64,000 bases of DNA from contig NZ_RBWS01000011.1 in the NCBI RefSeq assembly GCF_003627955.1, positions 62,001-126,000 on the forward strand, in the 5' to 3' direction. Positions 37,701 through 44,729 of this stretch are shown here, piece after piece. Both the position numbers and the translations under genes were made by a program. The number at the start of each line of letters is the position of its first letter. The stretch's first letter is position 1. This stretch comes from Sphingobacterium puteale (GTDB taxonomy: Bacteria > Bacteroidota > Bacteroidia > Sphingobacteriales > Sphingobacteriaceae). A model generated the notes under the pieces. It searched no databases and had not been told where the DNA came from. It worked only from the letters and a program-made list of their open reading frames with translations.

Positions 37701-37956
37701 TGCCGAGAAAGCTGATTTCCTACGGTTGCAACAGTTAACGCTGGGCTACACACTTCGGGGTAACCTGTTTAATAAGATCGGAGTTTCCAGTATTCGGATC
37801 TATGGTCAGGCGTCGAATCTTTTCTTGATCACGGGGTATTCGGGGACAGATCCGGAGTCTTCTTCCAACGGAAATTCCAATACCTCCATCGGCGTGGAAA
37901 AAAACTCGATCGGACAGGGGCGTACCTGGACCGCTGGTTTAAATGTCTCATTCTAA
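34750..37956 (+). CDS. SusC/RagA-family TonB-dependent transporter (no STN domain)
   Basis: A 1068-residue outer-membrane importer. After the signal peptide (about 1-27, ending TYAQD) it goes straight to the carboxypeptidase-regulatory-like domain (FRGQVVDAENGQPIEGATVKLYG), then the plug (LEEVVVVGYGTQKRKDFTGAASTI; RGLNSISLSSYPLIVIDGIPV; DAASTSIYGSRAAGGVLIVTTKKG) and barrel, ending WTAGLNVSF. The absence of an STN domain agrees with the absence of ECF sigma and FecR genes next to it; control may lie in the leader ORF and stem-loop upstream. It is followed by susD after 12 bases and two peptidase genes, suggesting peptides as ligand. Confidence 0.96.
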   Translation: MNKRRILYYSAYLLLAGLAEQPLVTYAQDTPKTIINASFRGQVVDAENGQPIEGATVKLYGVTHAVTTDRKGNFAFVTGQKLPARVVVSSVGYKEQIVLIEEQGDTVRLLREDRTLEEVVVVGYGTQKRKDFTGAASTISAEAIKDIPVQSFDQALAGKASGVSISLPNGLLNNPPVIRVRGLNSISLSSYPLIVIDGIPVNTGNIGTSNVANNPLADINPSDIESIDVLKDAASTSIYGSRAAGGVLIVTTKKGKQGRAKVTYDVWGSAVSATRLPKLLNASQYIDIKNEAVLNNKILSGNGTNDKVASALFFPQYDANDKLVETNWYDHVYNTGYSHNHSLAVSGANANTQYYFSGNYSDQEGFFAKNSFDRKGLRFNIEHKVNDWFSLGSNLTYNNTFNDAKNSGSLPSSQLLLIGGARLALVLPPNVSAYKDDGSYNLSSTGLLGPGANLFTNTLYNPEALFAYSKYTTGNDHILGNLHASLNLLKNLKFTTTYAVDRNLSTTKTYLSPNLGSSGYTNGGSVTNVSSLRNNWNFTNSLSYDQVFAEKHALTLLAGYDIQKYDNDSWNASQNNASDPFFENFQGNWTTLSGAGGSVTERFYRSTFVRATYNYNKRYFLTANFRRDGNSALGANSKYGDFGGVSLGWSVFEEDFYKNSSLANLLGDLRFRGSWGKVGNGNLSAYESLNLYSSSLYGTAPTWSMSQAGDPDLGWETSEQTNFGLSLDLAQKRLHVDVDYFRNNVNGLILDVPQSPSKGIPGNSILKNVGSMYNRGIEFAISGDIVKKRDFTWNASLNFTHVKNKVTALSDGNADIIGYTHTTTEANNITRVGYAVGSLYGAVTDGVNPENGQRIFINKNGERVQYSAAVASGQSNWTYLDGRVASPITVADYQVLGTALPTYYGGFNNSFRYKAFDAAVNFTFAGGNKVMNGTRGTLLDQRFYNNSVEVLNRWTTAGQQTDIPRLVYNDVISNGSAGFSIDQNAEKADFLRLQQLTLGYTLRGNLFNKIGVSSIRIYGQASNLFLITGYSGTDPESSSNGNSNTSIGVEKNSIGQGRTWTAGLNVSF

Positions 37957-37968
37957 AAATCTGAAAAC

Positions 37969-39420
37969 ATGAAAATTAATACGAAAAGAAATCTCTACTT
38001 AGTCAGCGCATTATTTTTGGTAGCTACCCTGAACTCCTGCAAAAGGGATGACGGATTATTTCCTGTGCCGACTACATCTATATCGGATAAAAACGTCTTT
38101 GATACACCTGCTCGGATCGAGGGGGTTGTCAATGGCATTTATAAAAGTTTAAAAGCAGCCAGTTTGTATGGTGGACGTTATCTCCTGTACCAGGATGTCC
38201 GTGGCGAGGATTTTATCAATGTCACGGCCAATAGCTATACAGCCTATGAAAGCTGGAACAATTCCTACAGTTCGGGATCCAATGATATCAACAACCTCTG
38301 GTCTGCGGCTTATACCACGATTAACGGTGCGAATATCCTGATTGCTGCCCTTAGTCCCGGAACTGAAGTCATCGGCACTGAACTTTCCAAAGCTTATATT
38401 GCAGAAGCAAAGTTCTTGCGTGCAGTATCTTATTTTAGTCTGGTGACGGTATTTGCGCAACCCTACAACAAAGATCAGGGCGCATCGCCGGGACTACCAT
38501 TACGTCTGCAGGCTGAGGTCGACGGAAACAACAATGATCTGGCCCGCAGTACGGTTGCACAGGTGTACAAACAGATCTTGAGCGATCTCGATGAGGCTGA
38601 AAAGGATTTGCCGGACAATTATTCAACCGCACTGCTCAATACAACGCGGGCGCATAAAAATACCGCCCGGGCATTCAAAACCAGGGTTTACCTGACGATC
38701 AATAATTATGCAAAGGTACGGGAGGAAGCAAAAAAGATCGTCCCGCAGCAAATTGCACCATTTAAGGCGCAGCAAGGTGTTACGCATGAGCTACAGTCGG
38801 ATATTACAACGATTTTTGGGGGCAATTATACCACGACAGAATCCATTCTCAGTATGCCGGCGAGCACAACAGATGCGCTTTCGGGACAGTCCGCGATAGG
38901 CTATGTCTATCTGGTCAATAAAGAATATTATCTTAATCCAAGTGGCATTTTAAACGACATACAATGGGGAGCGGTAGACAAAAGGCGAAACCTGCTTCAG
39001 GCCAATGGGGACAAACAGTATTTGAAAAAATACGCTAAGGCCTCACCTTATGTAGACTATATTCCGGTTATTCGCTATGCTGAGGTCTTGTTAAATTATG
39101 CAGAAGCTGCTGCGCAGCAGGAGGAGCTTTCCCTTGCCGGTGCACTTTTGCAGGCCGTGCACCAAAGGTCCGATGCAAGTTTTGTATTTCCAGGTATAGT
39201 GCTGTCTAGTAAAACTTCTATCTTGGAAGCCATTGCCAAAGAACGACGAATTGAATTGCTGGGTGAGGGGGTGCGGGGGCACGATTTGCTCCGTCAATTG
39301 AAAGAGCTGCCTGCAAAAGGTGACGCGAATATACAGACACCTGCAGTCCCCACAACAGCCCAGAACTATATTTTTCCAGCGCCTAATACAGAATTGGCGA
39401 CAAATAAACTTTTTAATTAA
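37969..39420 (+). CDS. SusD/RagB-family lipoprotein
   Basis: A 483-residue lipoprotein (lipobox TLNSC, Cys24). SusD hallmarks include the N-terminal DTPARIEGVVNGIYKSLKAAS helix, the TPR-like IAEAKFLRAVSYFSLVTVFAQPY, TRAHKNTARAFKTRVYLTINNYAKVREEAKKI, IRYAEVLLNYAEAAAQQEEL and IAKERRIELLGEGVRGHDLLRQ, and the YIFPAPNTELATNKLFN terminus. It pairs with the SusC just upstream to form the surface lid. The neighbouring TlpA-M14 and S9 genes (12 and then overlapping) suggest that peptides, not glycans, are captured. Confidence 0.95.
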   Translation: MKINTKRNLYLVSALFLVATLNSCKRDDGLFPVPTTSISDKNVFDTPARIEGVVNGIYKSLKAASLYGGRYLLYQDVRGEDFINVTANSYTAYESWNNSYSSGSNDINNLWSAAYTTINGANILIAALSPGTEVIGTELSKAYIAEAKFLRAVSYFSLVTVFAQPYNKDQGASPGLPLRLQAEVDGNNNDLARSTVAQVYKQILSDLDEAEKDLPDNYSTALLNTTRAHKNTARAFKTRVYLTINNYAKVREEAKKIVPQQIAPFKAQQGVTHELQSDITTIFGGNYTTTESILSMPASTTDALSGQSAIGYVYLVNKEYYLNPSGILNDIQWGAVDKRRNLLQANGDKQYLKKYAKASPYVDYIPVIRYAEVLLNYAEAAAQQEELSLAGALLQAVHQRSDASFVFPGIVLSSKTSILEAIAKERRIELLGEGVRGHDLLRQLKELPAKGDANIQTPAVPTTAQNYIFPAPNTELATNKLFN

Positions 39421-39431
39421 ACGAGTCGAGC

Positions 39432-41585
39432 ATGAACAAGACAAGCAAACTCCTTATTCCTTTACTGCTGGCCAGTAGCGGAGCTTTACAGGCACAACAA
39501 CAGATATTATCACTCAAAGGAACGGTCAAGAATGGCGATGTGCCTTTTGTTTATCTGCAACGTTTTGAAAACAAAATATTTACAGTGATTGATTCCGCTC
39601 AGGTAAAAAAGGGCTCCTTTTCGTTCCGGAAGCAACTTCCCCTGCCAGATTTATATGGCATTTCTACACAGCGGGATGTTATACCAAGCTATGTTTTTCT
39701 GGATGCCGGAAATAATCAAGTAACCATCGATGCAAAAGATGACAACAGAACGGTTGTATCGTTATCTGGGTCGAAAAGCCAGGAACTCTTTGACGAATAT
39801 CGGGCACAGCGCAAACCCGATATACGATCCTTCATCCAAAAATATCCGGATAATATCGTTTCAAGCTACCTCCTTTACAGAGAATGGTCTTATCGATTGT
39901 CTCCGGAAGAACTGGAAGCGCATATCGCCCTGCTCTCCGGACCTCAGCAGAAATCGCGTTATATACAGGATCTCCGCAAAATCATCGCCGTGACGCGGCA
40001 GGTAGCTGTAGGCAAGAAAGCCCCCGCTATTGTCGCCAATGACCCTGATGGCAACCCGCAGGCGCTCTACGATCATTTGGGGAAATATACATTGATTGAT
40101 TTTTGGGCTTCCTGGTGCCCCCCTTGCCGGAAAGAAAATCCTAATATTGTGGCCAATTATCAAAAATATAAATCCCAGGGCTTTGAAATTTATGCCATTT
40201 CACTGGATAAGAAGAAAGAAGCTTGGCTCAAAGGTATTGCCGACGATCACCTGACCTGGCAGCATGTCTCCGAATTAAAATACTGGAACAGTGAAATTGC
40301 GGCTACCTATGCTGTTCGGGCAATTCCCGCCAATTTTTTGGTGGACGATAAGGGGATAATCATAGCCAGGAATGTCCGTGGCGAAGAACTGGGCAAGGTG
40401 TTGGACAGTTTGTTTAATTCAGGGAAAACTGAGATCGGCGGACTGAAAAAGGATTTTAAAGGGCAGAATCCGATTAGCTATGAATCGACCAAATCCCAAG
40501 CTATCGTCAAACAGGAACGCGGCACGTTCACATTGGATCAACGCGTCTTTTTTAGCAATGATTATGACGGTGCCCGATTGAATGGCTTGGCGAAATCCGC
40601 CGACGGCGTATACCATCTGCAAGTCGCGCCGGAACGCACGCCAATAAACCCTAGTCCCTGGTATGGATTTCAGGTCTGGTCCGCCCGCGATACGACGATA
40701 AAAATCCAGCTTGACTATCCCGCCGGCGTGCGCCATCGTTACGACCCGAAAGTGAGCATAGACGGAACGAACTGGAATAAGATCCTCGGTGCTTCTTTTG
40801 ACTTACCGATCTCCAGTAAGAGAACATGGATCTCGGCACAGGCAAATATTCCGTCGAAAGCAGTCTATAGCTGGATTGAAGGTGTAAATCTTGCTGTTCA
40901 GATACAGAAAAAGGAAGTGGGTAAAACGGCGCTTGGTAAGCCAATTAACGTATATTTAGCGGGTAACCCACAAAGCAAAAAGGCCATCACAGTCCTCGGA
41001 AGACAGCATCCACCCGAAATTACAGGGCATTATGCCTACGCCAGCTTTGTCGAATACCTCTTGGGCAACAGCGAAGATGCGAAGCGGTTTCGAGAGAACT
41101 ATCGTATTTACCTGATCCCCCTCGTTAATCCTGACGGAGTGGACCTGGGGCATTGGCGTGCCAATGCAAATGGTGTTGACCTCAACCGGGACTGGGCCGA
41201 ATTTAACCAGCCCGAGACTGTGGCACTGCGCGATTATTTTAAACGGGAAATCGAGCAGGAGGGCCGCGAGCTTTATTTTGCCATCGATTTCCATTCTACA
41301 GGAAGCGATATTTATTACACGGTCGATCCTGCTTTGCCCAGCCGGTTCCCGGGATTTATTCCCACCTGGATAGCCGCAGTCAAAGAAGCTATTCCAGGAT
41401 ATGAGCCGCTGGTGAAGCCTCTATATTTAGGCGGGCCGACCTTCACGGCCTATAGTTATTTGTATAAAACGTATCATGCCGAAGCATTGGTCTATGAAAT
41501 TGGCGACAACACCGACGCTGATTTTATTCAGCGCAAAGCCCGTATTTCTGCACAAAAATTAATCGAAAAACTCAATGAAACCTAG
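39432..41585 (+). CDS. TlpA-like thioredoxin fused to M14 zinc carboxypeptidase
   Basis: A 717-residue secreted protein (signal about 1-21). Domains in order: an N-terminal DUF4369-like beta domain (LSLKGTVKNGDVPFVYLQRF, about 25-115), a TlpA/AhpC-type thioredoxin domain (about 188-335) with DFWASWCPPCRKENP (Cys229, Cys232) and the cis-Pro segment VRAIPANFLVDDKG, a beta-rich linker (about 345-505) and a C-terminal M14 carboxypeptidase domain. In the last, His526 and Glu529 (GRQHPPE), His621 (IDFHSTGSD) form the zinc site, NGVDLNRDW supplies the substrate Asn-Arg, and Glu689 (ALVYEIGDN) is the catalytic base. All active residues for both activities are present. This fusion is unusual. The frame overlaps the S9 peptidase start by 11 bases. 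Confidence 0.88.
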   Translation: MNKTSKLLIPLLLASSGALQAQQQILSLKGTVKNGDVPFVYLQRFENKIFTVIDSAQVKKGSFSFRKQLPLPDLYGISTQRDVIPSYVFLDAGNNQVTIDAKDDNRTVVSLSGSKSQELFDEYRAQRKPDIRSFIQKYPDNIVSSYLLYREWSYRLSPEELEAHIALLSGPQQKSRYIQDLRKIIAVTRQVAVGKKAPAIVANDPDGNPQALYDHLGKYTLIDFWASWCPPCRKENPNIVANYQKYKSQGFEIYAISLDKKKEAWLKGIADDHLTWQHVSELKYWNSEIAATYAVRAIPANFLVDDKGIIIARNVRGEELGKVLDSLFNSGKTEIGGLKKDFKGQNPISYESTKSQAIVKQERGTFTLDQRVFFSNDYDGARLNGLAKSADGVYHLQVAPERTPINPSPWYGFQVWSARDTTIKIQLDYPAGVRHRYDPKVSIDGTNWNKILGASFDLPISSKRTWISAQANIPSKAVYSWIEGVNLAVQIQKKEVGKTALGKPINVYLAGNPQSKKAITVLGRQHPPEITGHYAYASFVEYLLGNSEDAKRFRENYRIYLIPLVNPDGVDLGHWRANANGVDLNRDWAEFNQPETVALRDYFKREIEQEGRELYFAIDFHSTGSDIYYTVDPALPSRFPGFIPTWIAAVKEAIPGYEPLVKPLYLGGPTFTAYSYLYKTYHAEALVYEIGDNTDADFIQRKARISAQKLIEKLNET

Positions 41586-43749
41586 TCAATACAAACGCTT
41601 GAAGCATCACTTAATTTGTCTGCTGCTACTGGGGGGAATTTCTCCAGCTTTTGCCAGGGCATCGGATACGGATAGTTTGATCGTGGCGAGTGATCTGGTT
41701 CGCGTAAAAAATATTGTTGATCTACACGTGAAACCGGACGGAAGCGAATTTGCGTATGCCGTGCGCGGTATTGTCGCAGATACGACCAAGTATGCTGGTT
41801 TTCGCTATGAAACGATCTGGTATGTAAACAATACGGCATCGACAGGAAAGGCTGATCCGCAGAAAGTGGAGCAGAAATTTACGCAAATCTTGTACAGCCC
41901 GGATGGACGCAGATGGGCTGTTGGCAAGGGAAGTGACAAACGTTCGCAGCTTTTTTTATTTCCATCAGACGGTCGAGAGCCTCAACAGCTAACCAAGCTG
42001 GAGCAGGGGCTGGGAACTGTACGATTCAGCCCAGACGGTTCAAAGGTACTTTTATCAAGTAGCTTTACGCTTGGCGAGCTGGTAAAAAGTAAAGATTTCA
42101 ATCCTGCAGGGCAAGTACCGGCATGGTCGACGGAAAAACCAGCGGATAGCTATAACGCCTCTTTATTAGCTGGGCCTGCACAAGAAGATCGTGACGGCGG
42201 TCTAGCGGAAATAATCGCCTATCTCAAACATGATGAACAGCAGGGTATCGCCAAAGTAACCAACAAGTTGCAGTTTCAGACAGAAAATTCAACGACGGGT
42301 GAAATCCACTTCACACATTGGTACATCTTGGATCTAGCAGCCAACACAGCTCCCGTGCCTTTAACTCAGGGCTTTCGAAGCTATTCAGGAGCGGAATTTT
42401 TAGGAAACAATAAGGTGCTTTTGAGCGTCGAGACCGAAAATGACCTTCATCCGGACCGTGTAACATCGACTGATCTTGTCTTATTTGACCTATCTACCAA
42501 AAAAAAGCAGGTCATTTTGGGGGATAGCATCCATCGTTTTCAGGTGGCTGCGATATCCGCATCGGGAAAATGGGTTGCCGTGAACCGAGGCCGGCAGAAT
42601 TCATTGACAGTTGGTGAATTGTTTATCTATGATACCCAAAACTGGAAAGGTAATCGCCTGGCTGTAGATCGTAGCTTGAGCAATATCCGGTTTTCAGCGG
42701 ATGAAAAATCAGTCTACTTTATTGCCTCGGATAGAGGCGGACGTACCATAAATCGCGCGGATGTAAAAACCGGCGATATACGCGCCCTGAGTTCGGTGGA
42801 AGAGGGGATCGGTGACTATTGGGTAAATGGTCAGGAAGCTTTCTACACCAAAACCACTTTCGCAAATCCATCAGAGCTGTACCGTGCGGACGCCGATTTT
42901 AAAAATAGTACTGTCATTACTGCGATCAATTCAGGATGGCTATCGGGAAAAAATATTGGTCTAGCGCAGAAAAGCAGTTTTCGAAATGAAAAAGGGCTGG
43001 AGGTCGACTATTGGCTCTTGAAGCCTGCAAATTACCAGACGGACAAACGTTATCCGCTCTTGGTCGAGATTCACGGTGGGCCAGCTTCCATGTTCGGACC
43101 CGCAGATGCCAGTATGTGGCATGAGTATCAGTACTTTCGCGCACGTGGCTATGCGGTATTGTTTTCGAACCCACGTGGTTCGAGTGGCTATGGGGAGAGT
43201 TTTTTAAAAGCTAATTTTAAAGATTGGGGGCCTGGACCATCACGTGATGTGCTTAAGGCCGTAGATCTGTCGCTCGCGACCGGTGTCGTCGACAGCGCGC
43301 AGCTGTTTATCACTGGCGGATCTTATGGTGCATATCTAACCACCTGGATATTGGCGCATGACAGCCGGTTCTGCGCTGCGTCCAGCCAGCGTGGGGTATA
43401 TGATCTCCATGTCTTTTTTGGTAGCGCCAATGTATGGCCGATGTTGAAACGCTATTTCGATGGATTTCCATGGGAAAAGGGTATGCGGGACGCCCTTTTA
43501 GCACAATCGCCTACAACATATGCTGAGAAGATAAAAACACCTTTACTTATTTTCCATGGGGAGCAGGACAATCGTACAGGCCCTGTGCAGAGTGATTTTT
43601 TATACAAACAGCTCAAATATTTGGGGCGTGATACGGAATATGTCCGACATCCGGGCGCAGATCATGAGATCACACGCTCCGGAGATGTCGGACAACGCCT
43701 CGATCAGCTCTTGCGAACTTATGAATTCTTCGAAAGGTATAGGCACTGA
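41575..43749 (+). CDS. S9 prolyl-oligopeptidase-family peptidase
   Basis: A 724-residue secreted protein (signal LICLLLLGGISPAFARA). The N-terminal seven-bladed propeller is seen as WD-like segments (ILYSPDGRRWAVGKG, VRFSPDGSKVLLSSS, IRFSADEKSVYFIASD). The C-terminal alpha/beta hydrolase starts near VDYWLLKPANYQTDKRYPLLVEIHGGP, with the triad Ser583 (GGSYGAYLT), Asp665 (HGEQDNRTG) and His697 (GADHEITRS). The family (DPP IV, acylaminoacyl-peptidase and prolyl oligopeptidase types) cleaves short peptides. ATG 41575 overlaps the previous stop, so translation is coupled with the TlpA-M14 gene. Together they point to a peptide-digesting periplasmic pathway behind the SusCD pair. Confidence 0.94.
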   Translation: MKPSQYKRLKHHLICLLLLGGISPAFARASDTDSLIVASDLVRVKNIVDLHVKPDGSEFAYAVRGIVADTTKYAGFRYETIWYVNNTASTGKADPQKVEQKFTQILYSPDGRRWAVGKGSDKRSQLFLFPSDGREPQQLTKLEQGLGTVRFSPDGSKVLLSSSFTLGELVKSKDFNPAGQVPAWSTEKPADSYNASLLAGPAQEDRDGGLAEIIAYLKHDEQQGIAKVTNKLQFQTENSTTGEIHFTHWYILDLAANTAPVPLTQGFRSYSGAEFLGNNKVLLSVETENDLHPDRVTSTDLVLFDLSTKKKQVILGDSIHRFQVAAISASGKWVAVNRGRQNSLTVGELFIYDTQNWKGNRLAVDRSLSNIRFSADEKSVYFIASDRGGRTINRADVKTGDIRALSSVEEGIGDYWVNGQEAFYTKTTFANPSELYRADADFKNSTVITAINSGWLSGKNIGLAQKSSFRNEKGLEVDYWLLKPANYQTDKRYPLLVEIHGGPASMFGPADASMWHEYQYFRARGYAVLFSNPRGSSGYGESFLKANFKDWGPGPSRDVLKAVDLSLATGVVDSAQLFITGGSYGAYLTTWILAHDSRFCAASSQRGVYDLHVFFGSANVWPMLKRYFDGFPWEKGMRDALLAQSPTTYAEKIKTPLLIFHGEQDNRTGPVQSDFLYKQLKYLGRDTEYVRHPGADHEITRSGDVGQRLDQLLRTYEFFERYRH

Positions 43750-43758
43750 TCCTTATGC

Positions 43759-43884
43759 TTAACGATCGAGATGGACCAGTGTCATAAGCATATCGGCCAA
43801 TTTTTTCGGTTCTGTGAGCATGGCATCGTGCCTTGTAGCTACCTCCCGATAGTGCCAGTTGATCTTGCTTTTGCAGAAGGCCCT
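43759..43884 (-). pseudogene. C-terminal remnant of an alpha/beta-hydrolase gene
   Basis: Read on the - strand, 41 codons between an in-frame stop (CTA at 43885-43887 on +) and the stop at 43759 translate to a typical alpha/beta-hydrolase C-terminus: INWHYREVATRHDAMLTEP, then KKLADMLMTLVHLDR. The YREVATxHDAM motif with the catalytic His and the trailing helix are characteristic. No upstream part of the gene survives in the next bases, so it is a decayed fragment, not an intact gene. Confidence 0.55.
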
Positions 43885-43973
43885 CTATGAGATGCCGGCG
43901 GAGGGCAGGTTCGCTTATTGCTATTCTATTTTTAAACCCTTACCTTTTCGGATTATAATGCCTTGCCTGGGCC

Positions 43974-44011
43974 AACCGCGGCGCGGGCGAGATGGCGCGG
44001 TTTCTTTTTTT
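43974..44011 (+). terminator. Rho-independent terminator after the peptidase operon
   Basis: AACCGCG ... CGCGGTT with a 15-base G/C-rich loop, followed by a T-rich run (TTTCTTTTTTT). It lies about 225 bases downstream of the S9 peptidase stop, on the same strand. Confidence 0.65.
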
Positions 44012-44019
44012 GATAAGCT

Positions 44020-44382
44020 TTAAGACGATGGCCCCATTTTACTATAATCTGTCAGCCCTAGTTTGTTCCCAAAGGGATCATTGAATTCAACGGCATAGCC
44101 AGTCATAATCTCAAATGGTTCACTCAGAAATGATATGCCCCTGGATGTAAGGTCTTTGTAGGCCGTTTTTACACTTTCCACCGTAAACCATATCGTTGGC
44201 TGGGCATGTCGGGTGCTTAAGATAATTGCCGGCTCGTTGGCGCCTACCCGGAATGCTGTCATTCCTTTGTCCGTAAAATCAAATTTGACTTCCAGACCAA
44301 GCTGCCTACCATAAAATTCTTTTGCCTCTTCCAGGTTATCTGCCGGAAGAAAAAAGTTGTCGTAATCGCTGATGCTGTTCAT
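44020..44382 (-). CDS. VOC (glyoxalase/bleomycin-resistance-fold) family protein
   Basis: A 120-residue cytoplasmic protein with two beta-alpha-beta-beta-beta units: FFLPADNLEEAKEFYGRQLGLEVKFDFTDKGMTAFRV and IWFTVESVKTAYKDLTSRGISFLSEPFEIMTGYAVEFNDPFGNKLGLTDYS. The NLEEAKxFYGxxLGL and FNDPFGNKLGL motifs are the VOC signature. Members bind small metabolites or drugs and may or may not be metal enzymes; here the usual metal ligand positions cannot be assigned with certainty. It stands alone between the terminator on its 3' side and a 347-base gap upstream. Confidence 0.88.
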   Translation of the reverse strand: MNSISDYDNFFLPADNLEEAKEFYGRQLGLEVKFDFTDKGMTAFRVGANEPAIILSTRHAQPTIWFTVESVKTAYKDLTSRGISFLSEPFEIMTGYAVEFNDPFGNKLGLTDYSKMGPSS

Positions 44383-44729
44383 AGCTGTGAAATTTGCTAA
44401 ATGATATCTATTCTTTCATGATACGAATGTAGGCATAACCACTTCGGGTAGAGGTGACAGCGATTATATTTTCAGGTGATTGTGCACCATATGCACAAAT
44501 CATTGCAGACATGTTTTTCACCTTATGCATATCGGACGCCAGCGCTCATGCCCACAGCTGGCCATTGCCGTAACCTTACCGAAATGCTGGACGATTGAAT
44601 CACACAAAAATGTGATGGAAAGGTGTCGGGCAGGGAATTAATTGGGGGGGAGATGGGGTTCGCTAATAAGCAAGCCGTTTGAGAACACTCAAACGGCTTT
44701 TTGGATATAATTAAACAAACAACAGCAAC
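44383..44729. other. Intergenic gap with dyad and possible 40-codon ORF
   Basis: The gap contains an inverted repeat (TGATTGTGCA at 44477-44486 and TGCACAAATCA at 44492-44502, one-base bulge), about 95 bases upstream of the VOC start, possibly its operator. On the - strand a 40-codon frame from ATG 44530 to a stop at 44408 could encode a small protein ending GYAYIRIMKE, but no family is recognised and chance is quite possible. A terminator-like hairpin lies at 44672-44702. Confidence 0.3.
44672..44702. terminator. Hairpin terminator after the M16 operon
   Basis: AAGCCGTTTGAG, loop AACA, then CTCAAACGGCTT is a perfect 12-bp stem, 28 bases beyond the M16 stop. A T run follows on the + side (TTT plus the TT of the stem); on the - side the tail is only moderately U-rich, so direction is not certain. 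Confidence 0.7.
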
